This document shows, piece by piece, positions 1 through 6,211 of a stretch of 14,427 nt of DNA (positions are counted from its first letter, which is position 1; every line of letters begins with the position of its first letter). The notes beneath the pieces were generated by a model. The model saw nothing but the letters and a program-made list of their open reading frames with translations, was not told the origin of the DNA and made no database searches. This stretch comes from Paracoccaceae bacterium. GTDB lineage: Bacteria > Pseudomonadota > Alphaproteobacteria > Rhodobacterales > Rhodobacteraceae. A program made the position numbers and the translations under genes. The stretch covers positions 1-14,427 of the forward strand of contig SKMI01000343.1 in the NCBI GenBank assembly GCA_007121115.1. Reading direction: 5' to 3'.

Positions 1-1269
1 CGCCCGCATGACCCTGCCGCCTGCGACCGGGTGCTGGCGGCCCTGCGCCGCTGGGCGCTGCGCTACTGCCCCTGGGTGGGGGCCGAGGGCACCGATGGCC
101 TTGTGCTGGACATCACCGGCGCGGCGCATCTGATGGGGGGCGAGGCGGCGCTGCTGGCCGACCTGCTGGCGCGCACCCGCCGCATGGGCTTCGCCGCGCG
201 CGGGGCCATCGCCGAGACGCGCGGCGCCGCCTGGGGACTGGCGCGCTTCGGCGCGGAGGCCGAGATTGCACCCGTAGGGCAGGGGGCCGAGGTCATCGGC
301 GAACTCCCCCTCGCCGCCCTGCGGCTGGAGGACGAGGCGCTCGCCGCCCTTACCCGGCTGGGCCTGCGGCAGGTGCGGGATCTGGCGGCGCTGCCGCGCG
401 CGTCATTGGCCCGGCGGTTCGGGCAGGGGGTGCTGTTGCGGCTGGATCAGGCGCGGGGTGCAGTGCCCGAACCCGTCACCCCCGCAGCCGAACCGCCGCC
501 GCTGGCGGTGCGGCTGAGCTTTCCGGACCCCATCGGGCTGCGCGATGACATTGCCGCCGGGCTGACGCGGCTGCTGGAGCGGCTGTGCACCCACCTCGCC
601 GCCGCGGACCTGGGCGCGCGGCGGCTGCGGCTGGAGCTTCTGCGCGCCGACGGCACGCGGGCCGAGGCGCAGATCGGCCTCGCCCGCCCCATGCGCAGCG
701 CGCCGGACATGGTGCGGCTGTTCGACCGGGCGCTGGACGAAATCGACGCGGGCTTCGGGATCGACGCGCTGCGCCTGACCGCGCCGGTGACCGAACCCAT
801 GCCCGCAGCGCAGATCACCACCACCGGGCAGGCGCAGGCCGATGCGCTGGGCGATCTGCTGACCCGGCTGGGCAACCGCGTGGGCTTCGAGCGGTTGACC
901 CGCTTCCTGCCCGCCGACAGCCACATCCCCGAACGCAGCTTCCTGACCGCCGCCGCCGCCCATGCCGCCCCCGCCCCGCACTGGCCCGCCCCGCCCCCGC
1001 GCCCGCTGACGCTCTTTGCCCCCGAGCCGCTGACCGCCCGCGCCAGCGCCCGCCCGCCGCGCCGCTTCCTCTGGCGCCGCCGGACGTTCCATCTGCACCA
1101 CGCCAGCGGGCCGGAACGGATCACCCCGGAATGGTGGCTGGACGATCCCGCCTGGCGTTCGGGCCTGCGCGACTACTGGCGGGTGGACACGCGCGAAGGG
1201 CCGCGGCTGTGGCTCTTCCGCACCCCGCAGGACGGTGGGGTGTGGTTCGTGCAGGGGGAATTTGCCTGA
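1..1269 (+). CDS. imuB: ImuB, Y-family polymerase-like mutagenesis protein (5' end missing)
   Basis: The reading frame is open from the first base, so 422 C-terminal residues are visible and the start lies upstream. ImuB is the inactive Y-family paralogue that, in bacteria with the ImuA-ImuB-DnaE2 cassette, bridges the beta clamp and DnaE2 during SOS translesion synthesis. The stretch EGTDGLVLDITGAAHLMGG falls where DinB-type enzymes carry SIDEAFLDVT. The catalytic Glu is Gly here, as expected for a non-polymerising ImuB. A PLTLF motif (bases 1003-1017) follows a Pro/Ala-rich linker and fits a clamp-binding peptide. The C-terminal WWLDDPAW...RDYWRVD...WFVQGEFA segment is the tail typical of this family. 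Catalytic palm residues further upstream cannot be judged. No dnaE2 follows; the next gene is a DUF1127 protein. Identification is confident. SOS regulation would sit upstream of the window and is not visible. Confidence 0.93.
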   Translation, partial: RPHDPAACDRVLAALRRWALRYCPWVGAEGTDGLVLDITGAAHLMGGEAALLADLLARTRRMGFAARGAIAETRGAAWGLARFGAEAEIAPVGQGAEVIGELPLAALRLEDEALAALTRLGLRQVRDLAALPRASLARRFGQGVLLRLDQARGAVPEPVTPAAEPPPLAVRLSFPDPIGLRDDIAAGLTRLLERLCTHLAAADLGARRLRLELLRADGTRAEAQIGLARPMRSAPDMVRLFDRALDEIDAGFGIDALRLTAPVTEPMPAAQITTTGQAQADALGDLLTRLGNRVGFERLTRFLPADSHIPERSFLTAAAAHAAPAPHWPAPPPRPLTLFAPEPLTARASARPPRRFLWRRRTFHLHHASGPERITPEWWLDDPAWRSGLRDYWRVDTREGPRLWLFRTPQDGGVWFVQGEFA

Positions 1270-1290
1270 AAACCGCACGGCTCCGGTATC

Positions 1291-1300
1291 TGGTATACCA
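1291..1300. promoter_or_regulatory. Perfect 10-bp palindrome TGGTATACCA (operator-like)
   Basis: TGGTATACCA is its own reverse complement and lies 22 bp after the imuB stop and 108 bp before the DUF1127 start. The core resembles operators of GntR-type regulators (TGGTnnACCA), but no such regulator is encoded here. A second GGTAT lies just upstream at 1285-1289. The palindrome is seen directly; a regulatory role is inference. Confidence 0.3.
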
Positions 1301-1408
1301 TGCATGAGGCGCAACGCAGACATTCCGGATCGGCAATGGAATGGTCAGCAATGATGTCCTATCTTGACGAACAGGGAGGGGAACGACAGCAACAGAGAGG
1401 CGTTCCTC

Positions 1409-1642
1409 ATGGCTTATATCTCGACCAACACCCGCAGCGAAACCGGTCGCAATGACGCCGGAACCGGCCTGCGCGACTTCTTCACCGGCCTTGCCAACGG
1501 CTTTGCCGCCTACACCGAGCGGCGTGCGCGCACTGACCAGATGCGCGCCCTGAACCGGCTGAGCGATGCCGAACTCGCACACCGCGGCCTGAGCCGCGAG
1601 CAAATCCCCTACCACGTGTTCCGCGACCGGTTCGGTTACTGA
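1409..1642 (+). CDS. DUF1127 domain small protein
   Basis: A 77-residue basic protein. The C-terminal half (QMRALNRLSDAELAHRGL, then SREQIPYHVF) matches the DUF1127 pattern of an Arg-rich helix followed by LSDxEL and G(I/L)SRxxI. Small DUF1127 proteins are common in alphaproteobacteria; some bind RNA or affect phosphate and carbon metabolism through small-RNA networks, but no role can be assigned here. The ATG at 1409 is chosen because a purine-rich GAGAGG (1395-1400) sits 8 bases before it and MAYIST is a usual start for these proteins. An in-frame upstream TTG at 1364 would add 15 residues with no family likeness. The N-terminal 45 residues are low-conservation linker. It is flanked by 139 bp and 159 bp spacers, so it is probably monocistronic. 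Confidence 0.85.
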   Translation: MAYISTNTRSETGRNDAGTGLRDFFTGLANGFAAYTERRARTDQMRALNRLSDAELAHRGLSREQIPYHVFRDRFGY

Positions 1643-1737
1643 TCGGCGTCGGTCCGGCGCGCGGCGGCGGGTGCGAGGGCGCGGGAAAATGCCCTGAACC
1701 CTACGCCACACCGGTTGGTGCGGTTCGGATTCGGGTT

Positions 1738-1764
1738 GCGATGGTGGTAGAAAACCGCCATCGC
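1738..1764. repeat. Inverted repeat (10-bp arms, one G-U) before the SnoaL-like gene
   Basis: GCGATGGTGG (1738-1747) and CCGCCATCGC (1755-1764) pair over 10 positions with one T-G mismatch that would be a wobble in RNA, around the loop TAGAAAA. No T-tract follows on either strand, so it is not a standard Rho-independent terminator. It could act in the 5' leader of the next gene or as the 3' end of the DUF1127 transcript. Confidence 0.35.
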
Positions 1765-1770
1765 GTCTCC

Positions 1771-1780
1771 GTGATATCAC
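1771..1780. promoter_or_regulatory. Perfect 10-bp palindrome GTGATATCAC
   Basis: GTGATATCAC is a perfect palindrome centred about 27 bp before the start codon of the SnoaL-like gene and just before its ribosome binding site (AAGGA, 1791-1795). Its position suits an operator or part of the promoter. The function is inferred from symmetry and place only. Confidence 0.25.
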
Positions 1781-1801
1781 CCTCACCGCCAAGGATTGTA
1801 C

Positions 1802-2215
1802 ATGACCACCGAAGCCGAAATCGCCGCCTTGTTCGACCGCTGGAACGCGGCTCTGCAAACACTGGATTCCAAGGCCGTCGCTGCGCTCTACGCGCCCGAT
1901 GCGGTGCTGCTGCCGACGGTCTCGAACCAGGTGCGCCGCACCCCGACCGAGATCGAGGACTACTTCGTCCAGTTCCTGAAAAAGCGCCCCTACGGCACGA
2001 TCCTGCAGGCCAATATCCGCATCTTCGGTGATCTGGCCATCGACTCGGGCGTCTATGCGTTCAAGCTGACCACCGAAGAGGGCGAGATCGAGATGCTGTG
2101 CCGCTACACCTTTGTCTATCGCCGTGACGGCGAGGATTGGCGGATCATCGAGCATCACTCCTCGTTCATGCCGGAATACACCACGCGGCCCGGCCCGCCC
2201 GCGGAAGCGGCCTGA
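1802..2215 (+). CDS. SnoaL-like / CaMKII association-domain family protein (SgcJ/EcaC type)
   Basis: A 137-residue single-domain protein of the NTF2-like cone fold. The opening helix (AEIAALFDRWNAALQTLD), ALYAPDAVLLPTVSN, the TPTEIEDYFVQFLKKRPYG helix, and the final CRYTFVYRRDGEDWRIIEHH followed by SSFMPE are the hallmarks of the bacterial CaMKII association-domain/DUF4440 group. These proteins form dimers or rings around a small pocket. Some relatives are enzymes and many have no known substrate, so no reaction is proposed. There is no signal peptide, so it is cytoplasmic. The ATG at 1802 is preceded by AAGGA with 6 bases of spacing; the in-frame TTG at 1796 overlaps that site and is unlikely. 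The next gene begins 157 bp downstream. Family assignment is good, role unknown. Confidence 0.85.
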   Translation: MTTEAEIAALFDRWNAALQTLDSKAVAALYAPDAVLLPTVSNQVRRTPTEIEDYFVQFLKKRPYGTILQANIRIFGDLAIDSGVYAFKLTTEEGEIEMLCRYTFVYRRDGEDWRIIEHHSSFMPEYTTRPGPPAEAA

Positions 2216-2372
2216 AGCGCCCCGGCACGTTAACCAGTCCGCCCGAAATCGCGCGACACAGCGCCCCGTGCAAGACTTCATTAGTCCGCACGCGCCATCC
2301 TGTGCGGTGGGTGAACGGGAATTCTGCACGGGTGGTGATGTGTCGGTGGTGGCCCCTTTTCAGCATGTCGAC

Positions 2373-2720
2373 ATGATTCTGGTTGATCGCAACCTGCTGG
2401 CCGCATTGTGCCGCAAGAATGGACTGCGCCGGGCCGAGGCGCTGATCGCCGAAACGGTCGCCCTGATCAGCACCGACATGGATCGCATGCATGCGATCTA
2501 TCGCAACGGCGGCGCGGCTGAGATGACCGCTTGCGCGCAGGCCCTGTCACGCCACGCGGCCGCGATCGGGCTGACGACGCTGGCGCGCGTCACCCGCGAT
2601 CTGGCGCTCTGCGCGCGCAGCGGCGACGGCGTGGCCTTTGCCGCCGTCTGGGCGCGGTTCGAACGGACCGGCGCGCCGTCGGTGCGGATGCTGTGGTCCG
2701 CCGCTAACCGCCGCGTCTGA
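2373..2720 (+). CDS. Small HPt-like helical protein without acceptor histidine
   Basis: A 115-residue all-helical protein (about 9% Arg). The segment AQALSRHAAAIGLTTLARVTRDL, given here in outline, lines up with the HPt pattern AHxLKGxAxxIGxxxLxxxxxxL, with Gln where the phospho-accepting His should be. The nearest His is five residues later. It may therefore be a pseudo-HPt or an unrelated helical bundle. The ATG at 2373 begins MILVDRNLLAAL. No convincing ribosome binding site is seen, and an in-frame GTG at 2340 would add 11 residues. The frame stays open further upstream across the end of the SnoaL-like gene, but that part overlaps a real gene in another frame. Coding status is supported by a helix-compatible composition and by GC-rich third positions. 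Function unknown; no kinase or response regulator is adjacent. Confidence 0.6.
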   Translation: MILVDRNLLAALCRKNGLRRAEALIAETVALISTDMDRMHAIYRNGGAAEMTACAQALSRHAAAIGLTTLARVTRDLALCARSGDGVAFAAVWARFERTGAPSVRMLWSAANRRV

Positions 2721-2820
2721 CCGAAAGCCGACAGATCGCCCACCACAAACCGGGCCCCGAGCCGCGCAGGCACTGCGACAGGCCATGTGCTACCGTTTCC
2801 GCTCTGACGCGTACATCGAC

Positions 2821-2848
2821 TTGCAGGCCCGGCGCGATGCGCTAGGCT
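2821..2848 (+). promoter_or_regulatory. Candidate sigma70 promoter for the aminopeptidase operon
   Basis: TTGCAG (2821-2826), a 16-bp spacer, and TAGGCT (2843-2848). Transcription would begin near 2855 and give a leader of about 130 nt before the M17 start. The -10 hexamer is the same as that before the MORN-repeat gene, which supports it weakly. Confidence 0.35.
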
Positions 2849-2897
2849 GCGCGCACGGCATCTGGGCGGAGCGCGGCGACCTGTCGTCAAGTGGCGA

Positions 2898-2919
2898 ACC
2901 GTTCCGTCAAGGGAACGGT
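2898..2919. repeat. Perfect 8-bp inverted repeat in the aminopeptidase leader
   Basis: ACCGTTCC (2898-2905) and GGAACGGT (2912-2919) pair around the loop GTCAAG. The heptamer CGTCAAG also occurs twice here (2885-2891 and 2905-2911). It lies between the candidate promoter and the M17 start, so it would be in the leader RNA. There is no T-tract. The rest of the 267-bp spacer 2721-2987 shows nothing recognisable. Confidence 0.3.
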
Positions 2920-2987
2920 CACGGGTGCCTTCTGCATCGCCCTTGCCTGTGCCGGACACGATCGCGCGCCAGAAAACCGGAGTCCCC

Positions 2988-4448
2988 ATGACCCAGACCC
3001 CGCCCGCAGCCACGCCCCCTTGCCCCTCGCCCGAGACCCTGGCCCGCATGGTGTTCGTGCCCGACGCGGGCACGGAAGGCATCGCCCCGGTACCGCTGCA
3101 TCTGCTCGATGCCAATGCGCTGGAGGCCTGGCGCGCGGAGCAACCCGACCGTGTGCGCCAATGGCTAGAGGCCACCGGGTTCAGCGCCAAGGCCGGGCAG
3201 GTGGCGCTGCTGCCCGGTGAAAGTGGCGCGCTGGCGCTTGCGGTGGTCGGGCATGGGACCGACCGGGACCGGGCGCGCACCCGCTTCACGCTGGGTGGCG
3301 CGGTGGCGAAACTGCCTGCAGCCCGCTACGCGCTGCACCATGACCTTGCCCCGCAGGAGCTGGAAACCGAGGCGCTGGGCTGGCTGCTGGCGGGCTATCG
3401 CTACCGGCGCTTCCGGCCCGGTGCAGAGGGCGCGGACCGCTGGCCGCAGATTGTCGCCCCCGGAGGCGTGGACCGCGCGCGGCTGGAAACTCTCGCCGCC
3501 GCCGAGGCGCTGACCCGCGATCTGATCAACACCCCGGCCGGTGACATGGGTCCGGCGGAGCTGGAGGCAGTGTTTCTGGACTTGGCCGCGCGCTTCGGGG
3601 CCACGGCCTCGGTCACCACCGGCGACGATCTGCTGCCCGCCAACCTGCCGCTGATCCACGCGGTCGGTCGCGCCTCGCCCCGCGCGCCGCGGCTGCTGGA
3701 CCTGCGCTGGGGCGATAGCGGCCCGCGGCTCACGCTCGTGGGCAAGGGCGTGTGTTTCGATACCGGCGGGCTGAACCTCAAGCCCGGCGGCTCCATGGGC
3801 CTCATGAAAAAGGACATGGGCGGTGCGGCCACGGTGCTGGGGTTGGCCTGGGCGGTCATGGCGCAGGGCTGGCCGGTGCGGCTGCGTGTGCTGATCCCGG
3901 CGGTGGAAAACGCCGTCGACGGCAGCGCCATGCGCCCGGGCGATATCCTGACCAGCCGCAAGGGCCTGACGGTCGAGGTCAACAACACCGACGCCGAAGG
4001 CCGCCTGGTGCTGGCCGATGCGCTGGCGCTGGCCGACGAGGAAGCGCCCGAGGCGATGATCTGCATGGCCACCCTGACCGGCGCCGCCCGCGTGGCGCTG
4101 GGCCCGGACGTGCCGCCCTTCTATACCGAGGATGACGCGCTCGCCGCCGCGCTGTCCGAGGCAGCGGCGCAGGTGCGCGACCCGCTGTGGCGCATGCCGC
4201 TGCACCGCGGCTATGCATCGATGATCGAGCCCGGCATCGCCGATCTGGACAATGCGCCCTCGGGCGGGATGGCCGGATCGGTCACGGCGGCGCTGTTTCT
4301 GGAGCGTTTCGTCGACGATGCCGCGCGTTTCGCGCATCTGGACATCTACGGCTGGCGACCCACGGCGGCCAATGCCTGCCCCAAGGGCGGCGTGGGGCAG
4401 GGCGCGCGGGCGCTGTTCGCGGCGCTGCCCGGCGTGTTGCGGCTGTGA
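2988..4448 (+). CDS. Leucyl aminopeptidase family protein (peptidase M17)
   Basis: A 486-residue cytosolic metallo-aminopeptidase that removes N-terminal residues from peptides with two metal ions. All seven active-site residues of E. coli PepA are present with identical spacing: K253 and D258 in GKGVCFDTGGL, K265, D276 in MKKDMGGAA, and D335, E337 and R339 in the signature NTDAEGRL. Residues 1 to about 160 form the variable N-terminal domain and about 165-486 the catalytic domain. ATG 2988 is chosen because GGAG (2979-2982) precedes it and the upstream in-frame extension (from 2925) looks non-coding. The stop overlaps the GTG start of the NlpC/P60 gene (GTGA), so the two are translationally coupled. 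This pairing suggests a role in breaking down peptides released by that enzyme, although a general peptidase role is equally possible. Many alphaproteobacteria hold more than one M17 gene, so I do not assign pepA. Confidence 0.93.
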   Translation: MTQTPPAATPPCPSPETLARMVFVPDAGTEGIAPVPLHLLDANALEAWRAEQPDRVRQWLEATGFSAKAGQVALLPGESGALALAVVGHGTDRDRARTRFTLGGAVAKLPAARYALHHDLAPQELETEALGWLLAGYRYRRFRPGAEGADRWPQIVAPGGVDRARLETLAAAEALTRDLINTPAGDMGPAELEAVFLDLAARFGATASVTTGDDLLPANLPLIHAVGRASPRAPRLLDLRWGDSGPRLTLVGKGVCFDTGGLNLKPGGSMGLMKKDMGGAATVLGLAWAVMAQGWPVRLRVLIPAVENAVDGSAMRPGDILTSRKGLTVEVNNTDAEGRLVLADALALADEEAPEAMICMATLTGAARVALGPDVPPFYTEDDALAAALSEAAAQVRDPLWRMPLHRGYASMIEPGIADLDNAPSGGMAGSVTAALFLERFVDDAARFAHLDIYGWRPTAANACPKGGVGQGARALFAALPGVLRL

Positions 4449-5323
4449 GCGATCCGCGCGCGCTCATGTCCAACGGCCGCGTGGCGCATGTGTCGCTGCG
4501 CGGGCAGGTCGCGGCGGAGCGGTTCACCGAAGGCACCTGGATGCGTGTCTGCACGCCGGTGGCCGCGCTTCGGGACGCGCCTGGCGGGCAGGGCGGACGG
4601 CGCGCGCGCGAACTGGTGCTGCACGAGCGGTTCCTGGCGCTGGAGGAAACGTCCGAAGGGGTGTTCGGCGCCGCCGGGCGTGACGGCTATGTCGGTTGGA
4701 TGGCGCCCGAGGCGCTGGCTCCGGATACCGCCCCGATGACCCATGTGGTCTGCGCGCGGCAGAGCTACCTAGCCTGCGTGCCCGAACTGAAGGACGGGCG
4801 CGACGATGTCGAGCTCGTGTCCTTCGGCACCCCCGTCCGCGTCAGTGCCACGCACGAGGACGGCCGCTGGGCCGAGGTCGGGCGCCTGCGCCCCGCCGCC
4901 GAATGCGACGGGCACAAGACCGAGTGGACCGCCTACATCCCCGCCGCGCATCTGCGCCCCCTTGGTGCGCCGGAAACCGACCCGGTGGCGGTGGCGCTGC
5001 GGTTCCTGGGCACGCCCTATCACTGGGGCGGCAACTCGGGGTTCGGGATCGACTGTTCGGGGCTGGCGCAGGCGGCGCATCTCGCCTGTGACATCGACTG
5101 TCCCGGCGACAGCGACCTGCAACGCAACGCGCTGGGAGAGGCACTGGCACCTGATGCCCGCTTGCGGCGCGGGGATGTTGTGTTCTGGCCGGGCCATGTG
5201 GGGCTGATGGTCGATGCCAGCGCCTTCGTGCACGCCACCGCATATGGCATGGCGGTGGTGGTCGAGCCCCTCGCCACCGTGGAGGCGCGGATCGGCACGC
5301 GCGCGCTGGTGCGGCGTCCGTGA
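4445..5323 (+). CDS. NlpC/P60 family cysteine peptidase with SH3-like N-terminal domains
   Basis: A 292-residue protein. Residues about 15-75 and 90-165 look like two small SH3b-type beta modules (the second ends GHKTEWTAYIPAAHL). Residues about 175-292 are the NlpC/P60 domain, with GTPYHWGG, catalytic C204 in DCSGL, H251 in PGHVGLMVD and a third polar residue H263 in VHATAYG. The family cuts the D-Glu-gamma-diaminopimelate bond of murein peptides. There is no signal peptide or membrane segment, so it should act on recycled peptides in the cytosol, as YkfC-type enzymes with the same SH3b-SH3b-NlpC order do. The GTG at 4445 overlaps the M17 stop by 4 bp; homologues from memory also begin close to NGRVA. 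An internal ATG at 4466 is possible but would lose 7 residues. Fold and catalytic assignment are secure, exact substrate inferred. Confidence 0.9.
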   Translation: MSDPRALMSNGRVAHVSLRGQVAAERFTEGTWMRVCTPVAALRDAPGGQGGRRARELVLHERFLALEETSEGVFGAAGRDGYVGWMAPEALAPDTAPMTHVVCARQSYLACVPELKDGRDDVELVSFGTPVRVSATHEDGRWAEVGRLRPAAECDGHKTEWTAYIPAAHLRPLGAPETDPVAVALRFLGTPYHWGGNSGFGIDCSGLAQAAHLACDIDCPGDSDLQRNALGEALAPDARLRRGDVVFWPGHVGLMVDASAFVHATAYGMAVVVEPLATVEARIGTRALVRRP

Positions 5324-5395
5324 CGCGCTTCCCTGTCCTGCAAGACTAGCGCGACAGAACGGTTGCCCTCAGGTTCCTGGATGTCCGCGCTCTGA

Positions 5396-5407
5396 CTGGA
5401 GCTCCAG
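5396..5407. repeat. Perfect 12-bp palindrome CTGGAGCTCCAG
   Basis: It is self-complementary over all 12 bases and lies 73 bp beyond the NlpC/P60 stop. No gene starts nearby, so an operator role is unlikely. It may simply be a chance palindrome in GC-rich DNA. Confidence 0.3.
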
Positions 5408-5453
5408 ACCCGTTCCAGATCAGCCTGCGCCAGCCGACACCACCCTGCGCCCT

Positions 5454-5512
5454 GATTTCATCTTGCCGCAAATACTCTCGCCGAAGGCAGCGAGCCGACA
5501 GGCTCGCTTCTC
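5454..5512. repeat. REP-like intergenic element (conserved lead plus hairpin)
   Basis: The lead TTTCATCTTGCCGCAAATAC (from 5456) is followed by a perfect hairpin AGCGAGCC-GACA-GGCTCGCT (5489-5508) and a short pyrimidine run. From memory, very similar leads (CATCTTGC.CAAATA followed by a variable GC hairpin) recur in intergenic regions of Rhodobacteraceae genomes. This would be one copy of such a dispersed element, sitting where a 3' end is needed. Only one copy is in the window, so repetition itself cannot be shown here. Confidence 0.45.
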
Positions 5513-5616
5513 CGCAGGATAGGGCAGGAAAGGGGAGAGTCCGTCCAGTCGCCGCGCGACTCGCCGCCGATGCGTCAATTTGATCGGGAAGCGCGCTAAC
5601 CCTTATCGCCGATGAG

Positions 5617-5652
5617 GGGCCGGGCAGCGCGCATCAGCGCGCTGCCCGGCCC
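5617..5652. repeat. Perfect 16-bp inverted repeat with 4-nt loop (possible bidirectional terminator)
   Basis: GGGCCGGGCAGCGCGC (5617-5632) and its exact reverse complement (5637-5652) flank the loop ATCA. It is symmetric, so it would fold in transcripts from either direction, between two convergent genes. Neither side has a T-rich tail, so classical intrinsic termination is doubtful. It could instead block 3' exonucleases. Confidence 0.55.
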
Positions 5653-5654
5653 AA

Positions 5655-5690
5655 CCACCGCCTGCGCGCGCTCTGCGCGCTGGACGGTGG
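5655..5690. repeat. Nested inverted repeat beside the 16-bp hairpin
   Basis: An outer pair CCACCG/CGGTGG (5655-5660 with 5685-5690) encloses an inner pair GCGCGC/GCGCGC (5664-5669 with 5675-5680). It begins 2 bp after the perfect hairpin. No T-tract follows. Confidence 0.3.
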
Positions 5691-5773
5691 GCGGGAGCGC
5701 CCCGTCACCTCTTCGCGCGGCCTTTCGGTGGTGCGGCACGGCACCCTCCGGATCGATGCGCCGGTGCTGCACC

Positions 5774-6205
5774 TTACCGCAACCCCAGCTCCGCCAGTGC
5801 CGCATCCAGCTCGGGTGGCAGCGTGTCGTCTCCGGCGCGGGCGCGGGGCAGGTCGGCGGGCGCCTCGTCGGCGGGCAGGTAACGCCAGCCCTGGAACGGG
5901 CGGCGGGCGGCGGCGCGGGTGCGGTGGATTTCGGGGTCGAGCACCAGTGCGCAGCGGCGGATGCCGTCGGCCCCGATCCGTTCGTCCAGCCGCACCAGCC
6001 GCTGGCGGGCGCGGATCTCGCCCCGGATCACCCAATAGAGCGACCCGCCGTCCAGCAGTTCGGCGGCGCGCTTCGGCCACATGCGGGTGACGTGGACGGG
6101 CAACCCGTCGCTTCCCTGCGCGCGCCGTGTCGCCTGCCAGTCGATCAGATCCTCGACCGTGTCGGCGCCGACACAAAGCTTGAGGATATGGAGCGCTCCT
6201 GCCAT
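5774..6205 (-). CDS. DUF1489 family protein
   Basis: A 143-residue protein conserved in alphaproteobacteria and of unknown function. Family marks are HILKLCVGADTVEDLIDWQ near the N-terminus, VTRMWPKR, SLYWVIRGEIRARQ, and RPFQGWRYLPADEAPADL in the C-terminal third. It is cytoplasmic; no signal or membrane segment is present. ATG 6205 is chosen because homologues begin just before this HLIKLCVG-like block. A GTG at 6232 would add 9 residues unlike the family. No Shine-Dalgarno sequence precedes 6205. Instead, a promoter ends 6 nt before it, which predicts a leaderless mRNA. The gene is divergent from the GYF_2-DUF805 gene and convergent with the NlpC/P60 gene, so it is probably a single-gene unit. 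The family call is firm; function cannot be given. Confidence 0.87.
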   Translation of the reverse strand: MAGALHILKLCVGADTVEDLIDWQATRRAQGSDGLPVHVTRMWPKRAAELLDGGSLYWVIRGEIRARQRLVRLDERIGADGIRRCALVLDPEIHRTRAAARRPFQGWRYLPADEAPADLPRARAGDDTLPPELDAALAELGLR

Positions 6206-6211
6206 GGCCGC

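Larger units (their letters stand above)
5324..5773. other. Convergent 450-bp spacer, no gene seen
   Basis: The spacer lies between the plus-strand NlpC/P60 gene and the minus-strand DUF1489 gene. Possible reading frames here are short and show no family likeness. What it does hold is inverted symmetry: a 12-bp palindrome (5396-5407), a hairpin preceded by CATCTTGCCGCAAATACTC (5454-5512), a perfect 16-bp-arm hairpin (5617-5652) and a nested hairpin (5655-5690). No U-tract terminator is visible, so transcripts from both sides may end by RNA structure plus Rho. Confidence 0.6.

Noticed and set aside
2230..2237. TTAACCAG as a CtrA half-site before the HPt-like gene
   Set aside because: Only one half-site is present, with no second TTAA at the required spacing, and it is about 140 bp from the start codon.
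2112..2339. Upstream extension of the HPt-like gene
   Set aside because: The first half overlaps the end of the SnoaL-like gene and its translation has no HPt or other pattern. A start at 2373 or 2340 is more likely.
4187..4444. Upstream in-frame extension of the NlpC/P60 gene
   Set aside because: It lies within the M17 catalytic domain in another frame, and the GTG at 4445 makes a normal 4-bp overlap.
5596..5805. Small minus-strand open frame in the convergent spacer
   Set aside because: It runs through the hairpins and into the end of DUF1489 in another frame. No ribosome binding site or recognisable protein pattern is present.
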